A stretch of DNA of 64,000 nt from Grimontia kaedaensis (GTDB lineage Bacteria > Pseudomonadota > Gammaproteobacteria > Enterobacterales > Vibrionaceae): assembly GCF_023746615.1 (NCBI RefSeq), contig NZ_CP082276.1, forward strand, positions 682,001-746,000, written 5' to 3'. Under the pieces are notes generated by a model. The model saw only the letters and a list, made by a program, of their open reading frames with translations. It was not told the DNA's origin and searched no databases. A program made the position numbers and the translations under genes. Positions 33,624 through 41,881 of the stretch are shown one piece after another. Numbering within the stretch: the stretch's first letter is position 1; each line of letters opens with the position of its first letter.

Positions 33624-34661
33624 ATGAAGAAAACGCTATCAATGGCGTTGGTCTCCCTTTACTTAACTGGTTGTAGTGAAGAACCCCCAATCCCCGAACC
33701 TGAAGCCCGCCCCGCGAAACTGATGACGGTTGCCATTGGTGACAGTGATGTTGTTCGTGAATTCCCCGGGACCGTAGAAGCTGATGATGAAGCTGTACTC
33801 GCTTTCCGTGTTGCAGGGGAGATTGTCGATATTCCTGTCGTAGCGGGACAAGATGTGGAGACAGGTGATGTTCTTGCTGAGTTAGATAAGAACGAGTACA
33901 GCCTTCTTTTGAAGAAGGCCAAGGCGAGTTACCAACTTGCAAAGGTGCAATATGATCGCGCAGTCAAACTAAAGAAAACTAACGTTATCTCCGCACAAGA
34001 CTTTGATAAAGCAAAATCCAGTCTTAATGAAGCTCAGGCTGGGTTAGATTTAGCGCAATCAAACTTTAATTACACCACTCTCAAAGCGCCTTACACCGGT
34101 ACGATTTCTCTGCGAATGAAAGAGAGAAACGAATTTGCCAACGCCATGGAGCCAGTCATGCATATCCAAACTAAGGATGTGATTAACGTGAGCTTCCAAC
34201 TTCCGGAAAGACTGATTAGCTTCTTTGACCAAGAAAATGATTCTACTCACTCCAAGCCCCGCATTCGCTTTGACGCTTATCCAAATCAAGAGTTTGAGGC
34301 TGACTTTAAGGAAGTCGATACCGAAGCAGATGCAACATCCGCCTCCTATCGCATCACGGTCTCTCTGCCTCGCCCAGAGAAAGTGAATGTTCTGCCGGGC
34401 ATGGCGGCGCAAGTCTTTACTTCTATTTCTGCATCCAGTCACAACAAATTGCCAGAGACGGCTGTAGAAGCCAGTGATTCGGGTACCCATGTCTGGCGTG
34501 TGGCGGAAAATGGCGCGGTTTCGCGCGTTCAGGTTGAGATGGGTGAAGATAACAAACTCGAAGCTGGGCTAAACAATGGTGATGTCATTGTGGTGAATGG
34601 TCTATCCAGTTTGGAAGAGGGTATGGTGGTGTTCCCGTGGGTTAAGGAGCGAGGACTGTAA
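33624..34661 (+). CDS. RND efflux periplasmic adaptor (MFP) 3, lipoprotein
   Basis: 345 aa, ATG preceded by AAGGAG. The signal peptide ends in lipobox YLTGC. HlyD/AcrA-like: first lipoyl half AFRVAGEIVDIPVVAGQDVETGDVLAELD, a helical hairpin (about 90-140), second lipoyl half LKAPYTGTISLRMKERNEFA, beta-barrel and membrane-proximal domain (LPETAVEASDSGTHVWRV). First gene of the second three-gene MFP-MFP-RND operon of the window and parallel in layout to the operon at 3223-8443. The next gene begins two bases after its stop codon. Confidence 0.9.
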   Translation: MKKTLSMALVSLYLTGCSEEPPIPEPEARPAKLMTVAIGDSDVVREFPGTVEADDEAVLAFRVAGEIVDIPVVAGQDVETGDVLAELDKNEYSLLLKKAKASYQLAKVQYDRAVKLKKTNVISAQDFDKAKSSLNEAQAGLDLAQSNFNYTTLKAPYTGTISLRMKERNEFANAMEPVMHIQTKDVINVSFQLPERLISFFDQENDSTHSKPRIRFDAYPNQEFEADFKEVDTEADATSASYRITVSLPRPEKVNVLPGMAAQVFTSISASSHNKLPETAVEASDSGTHVWRVAENGAVSRVQVEMGEDNKLEAGLNNGDVIVVNGLSSLEEGMVVFPWVKERGL

Positions 34662-34662
34662 T

Positions 34663-35760
34663 ATGAAAAATCTAATCGCCCTTACCGTTGCAATGACCGT
34701 GTTGGCGTTGTCCCTCTTGGGGTGTGGCAAAGCGCCTCAGCTCAAAGAAAAAGCATTTCTGAATGTTGATGTCGTGGAAATTGGTGATGACTCATTGGGT
34801 AGCGAGTTGCATTTCCCAGCTATTGCCGCTGCGGCAGACAGAGCTGAACTTTCATTTCTTGTCGCTGGCGAGATCAATAAGATTAACGTAAAAGCCGGGG
34901 ATATCGTTAAGAAAGATACCGTGCTGGCAACGTTGGATCCTACAGATTACAAACTGCAGGTCGACAATGCAAAAGCAAGATTCGATGTGGTGGATAGCCA
35001 ATATCGACGCTCCAAACCTTTGGTAGATAAAGGCTTACTGGCGAAATCCCAGTTCGACGAAATCGCTGCACAGCGAGCGATTGCCAAAGCTGAACTCGAA
35101 TTGGCAAGGCTCAAGCTTTCGTACACCGAGCTAAAAGCGCCGGTTGATGGCGTTATCAGCCGTGTTCCAGTTCAGCAGTTCGAAAACGTGGGTATTGGGC
35201 AGAGTATTTTGAATATTCATGATGCCACTCAGGTGGATATCCGTATTCAGGTGCCGGATGTTTTGTTCTCCAAGCATGGAGGTAAAACCCGTGAGGAAAA
35301 CAACGCGACCATTCGCCCACATGTCAGGACAGAAGATGGCAAAGAGTACCGTGCTTCGGTGAAAGAATTCACGGCCCAGCCAGATCCTGAAACGGGCTCT
35401 TTCATGGTGACCCTGACTATGCCAATGCCGGAAGATAAATTCATTTTGGATGGCATGACGGTTGAAGTAGTTGTTGAAGAGCTTGGTCTATACAAGGATA
35501 GAGCGAGTCAGGTTGAAATCCCGATGGAAACGGTCTTCAACGAAGATGGCGATGCGCTCGATCCTTCCAACAAATTTGTTTGGGTAGTTGGCGCTGATAA
35601 CACAGTTGAGAAACGCAAAGTGAAAGTGGGTGAACTCACGCCGACAGGCGTCTTGGTTACCAGTGGCTTAGAGCGGGGAGACAAAGTTGTCTCTGGAGGT
35701 GTGAACCGCCTTCGTGCCGGGCAGTCAGTCAATATCGTTGCGAATAAGGAAATCAACTGA
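34663..35760 (+). CDS. RND efflux periplasmic adaptor (MFP) 4, lipoprotein
   Basis: 365 aa from ATG 34663, with AAGGAGCGAGG upstream inside the previous gene. Lipobox SLLGC follows a long hydrophobic segment. It has the lipoyl halves (FLVAGEINKINVKAGDIVKKDTVLATLD and LKAPVDGVISRVPVQQFE regions), hairpin and beta-barrel of RND adaptors. It probably forms a mixed adaptor assembly with the preceding gene product. Its stop overlaps the pump start by one base (TGATG type), so translation is coupled. Confidence 0.9.
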   Translation: MKNLIALTVAMTVLALSLLGCGKAPQLKEKAFLNVDVVEIGDDSLGSELHFPAIAAAADRAELSFLVAGEINKINVKAGDIVKKDTVLATLDPTDYKLQVDNAKARFDVVDSQYRRSKPLVDKGLLAKSQFDEIAAQRAIAKAELELARLKLSYTELKAPVDGVISRVPVQQFENVGIGQSILNIHDATQVDIRIQVPDVLFSKHGGKTREENNATIRPHVRTEDGKEYRASVKEFTAQPDPETGSFMVTLTMPMPEDKFILDGMTVEVVVEELGLYKDRASQVEIPMETVFNEDGDALDPSNKFVWVVGADNTVEKRKVKVGELTPTGVLVTSGLERGDKVVSGGVNRLRAGQSVNIVANKEIN

Positions 35761-38700
35761 TGAAACAGACCGTAGCCAGCTACTTTATCAATAACAAGAT
35801 CATCAGCTGGATGCTGACGCTGATATTCCTTATTGGCGGCACCACCTCATTCTTTGGTCTTGGACGACTGGAAGACCCCGCATTCACACTGAAAGATGCT
35901 CTTGTCATTACTAGTTACCCAGGAGCGACGCCTCAGCAAGTAGAAGAGGAAGTGACTTACCCGCTTGAAAAAGCCGTTCAACAATTGGTGTATGTCGACG
36001 AAGTAAGGTCGATTTCCAGCCGCGGTTTATCGCAAATCACCGTGACCATGAAAAATAACTATGGTCCAGACGACTTACCACAGATATGGGATGAATTGCG
36101 CCGTAAGGTCAATGACGTTAGAAGTAGCTTGCCACCTGGCGTTGGTGATCCTCAGGTCATTGATGATTTCGGCGATGTATTTGGTGTATTGCTCGCTATT
36201 ACGGGGGAGGGGTACTCTTACAAGGAACTGTCTGACTATGTCGATTTTCTGCGCCGGGATTTGGAATTGGTGGATGGTGTCGGCAAGGTTCAGGTAACTG
36301 GTACCCAGCAAGAGCAAGTATTCATTGAGATGTCGATGAGAAGGCTTTCAAATCTGGGTATTTCACCTGATACCCTTGATAGTTTGCTTGCGACGCAGAA
36401 CATCGTCTCTAGTGCTGGTGCATTACGCCACGGAGACGAGTACCTTCGCATTCACCCCACAGGTGAGTTCGAGAGCGTTGAAGAGCTCGGTAATCTGATC
36501 CTCAATGAGGCAGGTTCCCAGGAACTTATCTACCTGAAAGACGTGGCGGATATTAAGCGCGGTTATCAGGAAGTACCAACCAATGTATTAATGTATAACG
36601 GTCAACAGGCTCTGCACCTTGGCGTGTCGTTTGCCGACGGCGTTAACGTGGTGGAAGTAGGCGAACGTCTGGAACGGCGATTAGCCGAGTTAAAAGAGAA
36701 CCAGCCGATTGGTATAGACATAGGCGTGGTTTATGCGCAGCCAGTGGAAGTAGATACCTCAGTCAAGGGCTTTGTGGTGTCTTTGGGCCAGGCTGTGGCG
36801 ATTGTTATCATTGTTCTTCTCTTCTTCATGGGTTTGCGCTCAGGTCTGCTAATTGGTTTGATTCTGCTGCTTACTGTGCTCGGTACGTTCATTTTCATGA
36901 AGTACTTTGCTATCGATCTTCAACGAATTTCCCTTGGTGCTTTGGTTATTGCTCTTGGTATGTTGGTGGACAACGCTATAGTGGTGGTAGAAGGGATACT
37001 CATAGGCTTGAAAAAAGGGCGAACGAGGATAGAGGCGGCGTCTGATATAGTCACGCAAACAAAGTGGCCGTTACTGGGCGCGACAGTGATTGCAGTAACA
37101 GCGTTCGCGCCAATTGGTTTGTCAGATGACTCTACTGGTGAGTACTGTGGCACCTTGTTCAGTGTGCTGTTGATCTCATTGATGCTGAGCTGGTTTACCG
37201 CAATTACTTTGACGCCATTTTTTGCCAGCCTGTTCTTTAAAGAAGAGAACGCAGAAGACGGCAAAGCAATGGAAGACCCATACAACGGTATGTTGTTTGT
37301 GGTTTACAAAAAGTTTTTGGATATCTGCATGAAGCGCGCTTACCTAACCATGATCATTCTGGTGGGAGCACTGGTGGCGGCGCTTTATGGCTTTACTCTA
37401 TTGAAGCAGTCTTTCTTCCCATCTTCTACCACGCCAATGTTTATGGTCGATGTTTGGATGCCGGAAGGAACCGATATCCGCGCCACAGAAGAAACCCTGA
37501 TTGAGTTGGAGTCCTGGATTCTTGAACAACCCAATGTCGAGTATGTAAACACCAGTTCTGGTAAAGGTGTTCAGCGTTTTATGTTGACCTATGCACCGGA
37601 GAAAAGTTACTCCGCTTATGGTGAAGTGATTATTCGTGTGAAAGATTACGAGTCAGTGGTACCAACTATGGCATCGATTCGCAAGCATATCGATGCCGAT
37701 TTCCCGAATATCCAATACAAGCTGAAGCGCATTGAGTTGGGGCCATCATCCGGGTCGAAAATTGAAGCCCGTATCGTGGGTGCGGACCCAACTATTCTTC
37801 GTACGGTTGCAGCTCAGGTTACTGACATCCTGAATGCTGATCCGGATACAGTAAATGTGCGTCATGACTGGCGTGAAAGGACCAAGATTCTCGAGCCACA
37901 ATTCAACGAAAGTCAGGCTCGTCGTTATGGCATTACCAAAAGAGACGTTGACGAACTGCTGATGATGACCTTCTCGGGCCTGAACGTCGGCGTTTATCGT
38001 GATGGCACGACATTGATGCCGATCGTGACACGTTTGCCAGAGCAAGAGCGCGTTGATGTGAAGACTATTGAAGGAATGAAAATCTGGAGCCCTGTACTGA
38101 AAGATTACATTCCGTTGCAGCAGGTGATTTTGGGGTATGACCTGATTTGGGAAGATCCACTTATCATGCGTGAAAACCGCAAACGCACTCTAACGGTATT
38201 AGCGGACCCTGATCCGCTTCAGGATGAAGTGACAGCTGCGACGCTACAAAAACGTATTCAGCCGTTGGTGGAGGAGATTGAGCTGCCAAAAGGTTATTAC
38301 ATAGAGTGGGGTGGTGAATATGAATCTTCCGGTGAAGCGCAGGAAAGCCTGTTTACCACCATGCCAATGGGTTACCTGTTCATGTTCCTGGTCACTGTTG
38401 TGCTGTTTAACTCTGTGAAAGATTCGTTGATTGTGTGGCTGACAGTACCATTGGCGATCATCGGTGTTACCACAGGTTTGTTAGTGCTGGATACACCTTT
38501 TGGCTTTATGGCATTGCTGGGTTTCCTGAGTCTATCGGGCATGTTGATCAAAAACGGTATTGTCTTGATTGACCAAATCAATATTGAAATGGAGAGCGGG
38601 AAGGACCATTACAATGCGATTGTTGATGCTGCAGTGAGCCGCGTTCGTCCGGTGTGTATGGCGGCAATCACTACGGTACTTGGTATGGTGCCTCTGTTGC

Positions 38701-38828
38701 CCGATGTTTTCTTCAAGCCGATGGCTGTTACCATTATGTTCGGTTTGGGGTTCGCAACGGTGTTGACCTTGATTGTGGTGCCGGTGCTTTACCGGATCTT
38801 CTATAAGATAAAATATCATCCTGTGTAA
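35760..38828 (+). CDS. RND efflux pump inner-membrane transporter 2
   Basis: 1022 aa, close paralogue of the pump at 5360. Many blocks are identical, for example TM4 ALGMLVDNAIVVVEG with Asp404-Asn405, LKKGRTR and LGATVIA. Twelve TM segments and two large periplasmic loops give an AcrB-like trimer component driven by proton flow. TM10 keeps Lys (GMLIKNGIVLIDQ). There is no TolC gene in the operon. The duplication of a whole MFP-MFP-RND unit within 30 kb suggests different substrates or regulation for the two. The substrate is unknown. Confidence 0.92.
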   Translation: MKQTVASYFINNKIISWMLTLIFLIGGTTSFFGLGRLEDPAFTLKDALVITSYPGATPQQVEEEVTYPLEKAVQQLVYVDEVRSISSRGLSQITVTMKNNYGPDDLPQIWDELRRKVNDVRSSLPPGVGDPQVIDDFGDVFGVLLAITGEGYSYKELSDYVDFLRRDLELVDGVGKVQVTGTQQEQVFIEMSMRRLSNLGISPDTLDSLLATQNIVSSAGALRHGDEYLRIHPTGEFESVEELGNLILNEAGSQELIYLKDVADIKRGYQEVPTNVLMYNGQQALHLGVSFADGVNVVEVGERLERRLAELKENQPIGIDIGVVYAQPVEVDTSVKGFVVSLGQAVAIVIIVLLFFMGLRSGLLIGLILLLTVLGTFIFMKYFAIDLQRISLGALVIALGMLVDNAIVVVEGILIGLKKGRTRIEAASDIVTQTKWPLLGATVIAVTAFAPIGLSDDSTGEYCGTLFSVLLISLMLSWFTAITLTPFFASLFFKEENAEDGKAMEDPYNGMLFVVYKKFLDICMKRAYLTMIILVGALVAALYGFTLLKQSFFPSSTTPMFMVDVWMPEGTDIRATEETLIELESWILEQPNVEYVNTSSGKGVQRFMLTYAPEKSYSAYGEVIIRVKDYESVVPTMASIRKHIDADFPNIQYKLKRIELGPSSGSKIEARIVGADPTILRTVAAQVTDILNADPDTVNVRHDWRERTKILEPQFNESQARRYGITKRDVDELLMMTFSGLNVGVYRDGTTLMPIVTRLPEQERVDVKTIEGMKIWSPVLKDYIPLQQVILGYDLIWEDPLIMRENRKRTLTVLADPDPLQDEVTAATLQKRIQPLVEEIELPKGYYIEWGGEYESSGEAQESLFTTMPMGYLFMFLVTVVLFNSVKDSLIVWLTVPLAIIGVTTGLLVLDTPFGFMALLGFLSLSGMLIKNGIVLIDQINIEMESGKDHYNAIVDAAVSRVRPVCMAAITTVLGMVPLLPDVFFKPMAVTIMFGLGFATVLTLIVVPVLYRIFYKIKYHPV

Positions 38829-38843
38829 CCCTGACTTTCACGG

Positions 38844-38874
38844 AAAAAAATGCCTGCGTAACGTAGGCATTTTT
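38844..38874 (+). terminator. Intrinsic terminator of second RND operon
   Basis: TGCCTGCG (38851-38858) pairs with CGTAGGCA (38862-38869, one G-U pair), with A-rich left and T-rich right flanks. Confidence 0.88.
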
Positions 38875-38983
38875 CATTTGAAAATAGTGCTAAAAATCAC
38901 ACAGAAAAAAATTGTTTCACTTGTCTGTAATTACTTGTCATAAAAGAAGTCAATTAAAACAATATATTACGGTTATATTTAGC

Positions 38984-39011
38984 TTGTGGATAACGGACTT
39001 TTTATCCACAA
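38984..39011. promoter_or_regulatory. Inverted pair of perfect DnaA boxes
   Basis: TTGTGGATAA (38984-38993) and TTATCCACAA (39002-39011) are exact reverse complements separated by 8 bp. Each contains the consensus DnaA 9-mer TTATCCACA. An AT-rich tract lies just left. It may bind DnaA; a simple 10-bp hairpin or another dimeric regulator is the alternative. Confidence 0.5.
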
Positions 39012-39170
39012 AAACAGTTGATAAGTCAGTAGACTTCTCCCCCAAAACCTTTTCCGAAGCGGCCTCTGGGAATGTCAATACCTCGTCTGTTTCAATGACG
39101 AAATATAATATCTTGGGTTGCAGAATTCTAAGCTTTGACTACCCATTGTTGATGATTACAGAATAAATAA

Positions 39171-39202
39171 AAAGCCCGTAAAAAGAACTTTTTATGGGCT
39201 TT
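39171..39202 (-). terminator. Intrinsic terminator of nhaA
   Basis: AAAGCCCGTAAAAAG (39171-39185) pairs with CTTTTTATGGGCTTT (39188-39202). Read on the minus strand it is followed by a T-rich tract. Confidence 0.8.
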
Positions 39203-39231
39203 AGGGAGTTGATATATCGGGTAATATTCGG

Positions 39232-40437
39232 CTATCGAGCTTCTGGTTCTTCGGCCTCAGTAGTGTGGCTCGGAATGCGTTCGAAAGTTTGCTTTAGGGC
39301 TAGATAGCCGAAAACTGAAGCGAGGAATGAGCCGATAAAAATTGCAATGCGTGATAAGTCAACCAATGCGTGGCTGTCTGTGCCTGGGAAGGCTAACGTC
39401 GTGATGAATATCGACATCGTAAAACCAATGCCACAGAGAATGGATGAGGCCATAATGTGCGCGAAATGTAGGCCTTTAGGTAAACTTGCGATCCCCATTT
39501 TTATTGAGATATAGCAGGCCAAAGAAATGCCAATAGGTTTACCTAGCAAAAGGCCAAGAGTTATGCCAAGAGGCAGGGGTTCTAACAACAAACCGAGACT
39601 AAAGTTATCAAGCGGTACACCCGAATTCGCAAAAGCGAACGCAGGTAAAATCAAAAAGCTGCTCCACGGGTGAATGCCGTGCTCAAGAGAGCGCAGAGGG
39701 CTTGGGTGATGTTTGATTTTAAGGGGAATAGCAAATCCCAGAATGACACCAGCGACGGTAGCATGGACTCCAGATTTTAGTACGGCCACCCACAGAATGC
39801 CGCCTATGAGTAAATAACCTGTCAAACGTGCGACGCCTTTAGCATTCATGTAAAACAGAGTCGCGCTTGCAAGTACTGCTATAACCAGTGAGATGATAGA
39901 CAGATCGCTGCTAAAGAAAAGCGCAATAATGATTACCGCGCCCAAGTCATCAATGACTGCCAGTGCCAGCAGAAACACCTTGAGACTGAGCGGGGATTGC
40001 TTACCGAATAATGCCAACACTCCGAGGGTGAAAGCTATATCAGTCGCAGCTGGAATTGCCCAGCCTTGCATCGCTTGCGGATCGCTGTAGTTGAAAACTG
40101 CAAAAAACAAGATGGGTACCACCATGCCGCCAATGGCAGCGACAACGGGAAACATAGCTCTTGAGCGTGTTCTCAGCGCGCCTTGAATCAATTCCCGTTT
40201 CACCTCTAAACCTATTAGAAGGAAAAAAATGGCCATCAAGCCATCGTTTATCCAAAGCAGTAGGTTCTTTTCGATATCCAGAGAACCGATTTTAAAATGT
40301 ATTGGGGTATCGAGAAAGGCGAGGTAGAAAGGTGCTAGAGGGGAGTTTGCAATGATCAATGCCAAAAATGCCGAGGCGATCAGAATGATACCGGGGGCGG
40401 TATCGAGCTGAAAAAATTCGACTAGCTTTTTGTCCAA
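39232..40437 (-). CDS. nhaA: Na+/H+ antiporter NhaA
   Basis: 401 aa, multi-pass inner-membrane protein. It exports sodium in exchange for protons and controls pH and salt tolerance. The transport-site acids sit at the same numbers as in E. coli: Asp133 (AATDIAFTLGVLALFG), Asp163 and Asp164 (VIDDLGAVIIIALFF). The start is TTG 40437 with GGGAG upstream; no better ATG is in frame. Monocistronic: the gene upstream on this strand ends in its own terminator at 40493-40511. The length is close to the family norm. Confidence 0.95.
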   Translation of the reverse strand: MDKKLVEFFQLDTAPGIILIASAFLALIIANSPLAPFYLAFLDTPIHFKIGSLDIEKNLLLWINDGLMAIFFLLIGLEVKRELIQGALRTRSRAMFPVVAAIGGMVVPILFFAVFNYSDPQAMQGWAIPAATDIAFTLGVLALFGKQSPLSLKVFLLALAVIDDLGAVIIIALFFSSDLSIISLVIAVLASATLFYMNAKGVARLTGYLLIGGILWVAVLKSGVHATVAGVILGFAIPLKIKHHPSPLRSLEHGIHPWSSFLILPAFAFANSGVPLDNFSLGLLLEPLPLGITLGLLLGKPIGISLACYISIKMGIASLPKGLHFAHIMASSILCGIGFTMSIFITTLAFPGTDSHALVDLSRIAIFIGSFLASVFGYLALKQTFERIPSHTTEAEEPEAR

Positions 40438-40492
40438 AACGCTTCTCCCGATCTCTTTTAATACTACTTAAGTCTAATGAGTAAAAAGAGAA

Positions 40493-40511
40493 AAGGGCAA
40501 AATATGCCCTT
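40493..40511 (-). terminator. Intrinsic terminator of DUF4442 gene
   Basis: AAGGGCA (40493-40499), loop of five, TGCCCTT (40505-40511). On the minus strand the stem is followed by TTCTCTTTTT. Confidence 0.75.
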
Positions 40512-40580
40512 AAGAAAGGTAGGAAAATTGTGATGGAAGCTAGACAGATCGCCCTTTAGTGCAAAAGGATGCTTAGTTAA

Positions 40581-41057
40581 TTATCCGACTGCTTTTACGG
40601 AAAGAGTCAGATCAAATACCGCCATGGGTTCGTCACCATGTAATGAAGGACAGGTCGCTGTAATTCGAACAGGTTGGTTTACGCGCTCTCCGCTCTCCAT
40701 GGTTTGATCCAGCATGTCGTCGATTAACTGGCCGTCATTGCAGGTGAAAATCACATCTGCTTCCGGGCGTTTCAGAAATTCCCCCGTCACAGCTTTGAAA
40801 GCCAGTGAGATTTTCTTTCCGCGAGATTCTGCTTTACTCATCGCCATAAAGCCACCGGCCACGTCAGCACCCACCGCAAGTGTGCCGAAATACATGCTGT
40901 TGAGGTGATTCTTGGTTTTTCGCTTGAGCGGAATACGGATTTGAACTTGCTCTTCGTCCAACACCAAAATTTTGGGCCGGCAGTACCAAATCAGAGGAAC
41001 TTTGAAGAAGCCAAACAATTTAAGCATGCGATTGGCGTGGGCGAGAGTCTGCTTCAT
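40581..41057 (-). CDS. DUF4442 hotdog-fold protein (thioesterase-like)
   Basis: 158 aa. The pattern LIWYCRPKILVLDEEQVQIRIPLKRKTKNHLNSMYFGTLAVGADVAGG matches the DUF4442/YiiD-C-terminal type of hotdog fold. HLNSMYFGTL corresponds to the helix start carrying the usual active-site residues. Members are thought to be acyl-CoA thioesterases, but the substrate is unknown. Cytoplasmic. It lies 84 bp after the Nudix gene on the same strand and may be co-transcribed with it. It has its own terminator. Confidence 0.75.
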   Translation of the reverse strand: MKQTLAHANRMLKLFGFFKVPLIWYCRPKILVLDEEQVQIRIPLKRKTKNHLNSMYFGTLAVGADVAGGFMAMSKAESRGKKISLAFKAVTGEFLKRPEADVIFTCNDGQLIDDMLDQTMESGERVNQPVRITATCPSLHGDEPMAVFDLTLSVKAVG

Positions 41058-41141
41058 GCTTCATCCTTGAAGAGGAAAGATGTAATCACCCTAATTTTCA
41101 ACTGGTCGGATGTCAATGTTAAGCCACTGTTAATGAGTGTT

Positions 41142-41663
41142 CTATGTGATCAGTCCCAGTAATTGTGCACGACAAAACGCAACGATGGTTTTGCTGTCCT
41201 GAATTTCATTTTCAGCGATGAGTCGTTTCACTTCATCGACTGAGAAATGTACTACCTCAATGACCTCATCTTCGTCCATTTGCGCCTCACAATGAGACAA
41301 CTGCTTGGCAACGAACAGGTATTGGGTTTCATTGCAAAAGCCAGGGGCAGGCAGGGATTCGCCTATAGCATGCCACTCATCGGCTTTTAGCTGAGCTTCT
41401 TCGGCTAGTTCTCGTTGGGCGCAATATCGTGGGGACTCTGAAGATTCGAGGGTGCCAGCAGGAAATTCATAGATCCAACGGCGTATTGAAGGGCGATACT
41501 GATGAATCATGACCAGTTTGCCGTCATTGGCAACAGGCAGGATTAGCACGGCACCGGGATGCTCAAGGGTTATGTGATTGGTGACAAGACCATTTGGCAG
41601 CGCGTGTTCGCTCTCTTCAAGAGAGAATCTTTTCCAGGCAAAGAGTTGTTTCGGTTGGTTCAT
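41142..41663 (-). CDS. Nudix hydrolase (ADP-ribose pyrophosphatase-like)
   Basis: 173 aa from ATG 41663 (MNQPKQLFAW), with GGAA upstream; the longer frame has no support. Nudix box: GTLESSE-N7-RELAEEAQL. It fits Gx5Ex7REUxEExGU except that the penultimate Gly is Gln; the metal-binding glutamates are intact. The N-terminal beta region VLILPVANDGKLVMIHQYRP and PAGTLE resemble ADP-ribose/ADP-sugar pyrophosphatases (NudF type). It hydrolyses nucleoside diphosphate derivatives, exact substrate unproven. It is divergent from the DEAD-box helicase gene. Confidence 0.85.
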   Translation of the reverse strand: MNQPKQLFAWKRFSLEESEHALPNGLVTNHITLEHPGAVLILPVANDGKLVMIHQYRPSIRRWIYEFPAGTLESSESPRYCAQRELAEEAQLKADEWHAIGESLPAPGFCNETQYLFVAKQLSHCEAQMDEDEVIEVVHFSVDEVKRLIAENEIQDSKTIVAFCRAQLLGLIT

Positions 41664-41881
41664 AGGTGAAAATTCCATCGAAGTGCTGTCAGCTACGCTA
41701 ACTGCAATACCGTGAAAGGCAGAAGATTGGTTGATTAGGCAGCTTAAAAATGTGATCCACCACAATAAAAACTGCGGCAATTTACAGAAGTATGGTAGAA
41801 TCCGCGCCAATTTTGTGGGAGTTGAGAAAGCCAAGTGGGCTCAGTAACTCTCTGTATAGATGATAATTCTGGAGTATTACC

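Larger units (their letters stand above)
38829..39231. other. Intergenic region between pump operon and nhaA, with inverted DnaA boxes
   Basis: 403 bases. Contents: pump terminator (38844-38874), AT-rich stretch around 38955-38980, two perfect DnaA-box 9-mers in inverted orientation (38984-39011), and the nhaA terminator (39171-39202). An 84-codon frame at 38912-39166 starts without a ribosome-binding site and overlaps these elements, so I do not call it. Confidence 0.6.

Noticed and set aside
38984..39011. Chromosomal replication origin
   Set aside because: Only two DnaA boxes, no 13-mer array, GATC cluster or dnaA/gidA/rctB gene nearby; called only as a DnaA-box pair.
38912..39166. 84-codon plus-strand frame between the pump operon and nhaA
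   Set aside because: No ribosome-binding site, low-complexity Ser/Thr-rich composition, and it overlaps the DnaA-box pair. It does not look like a protein.
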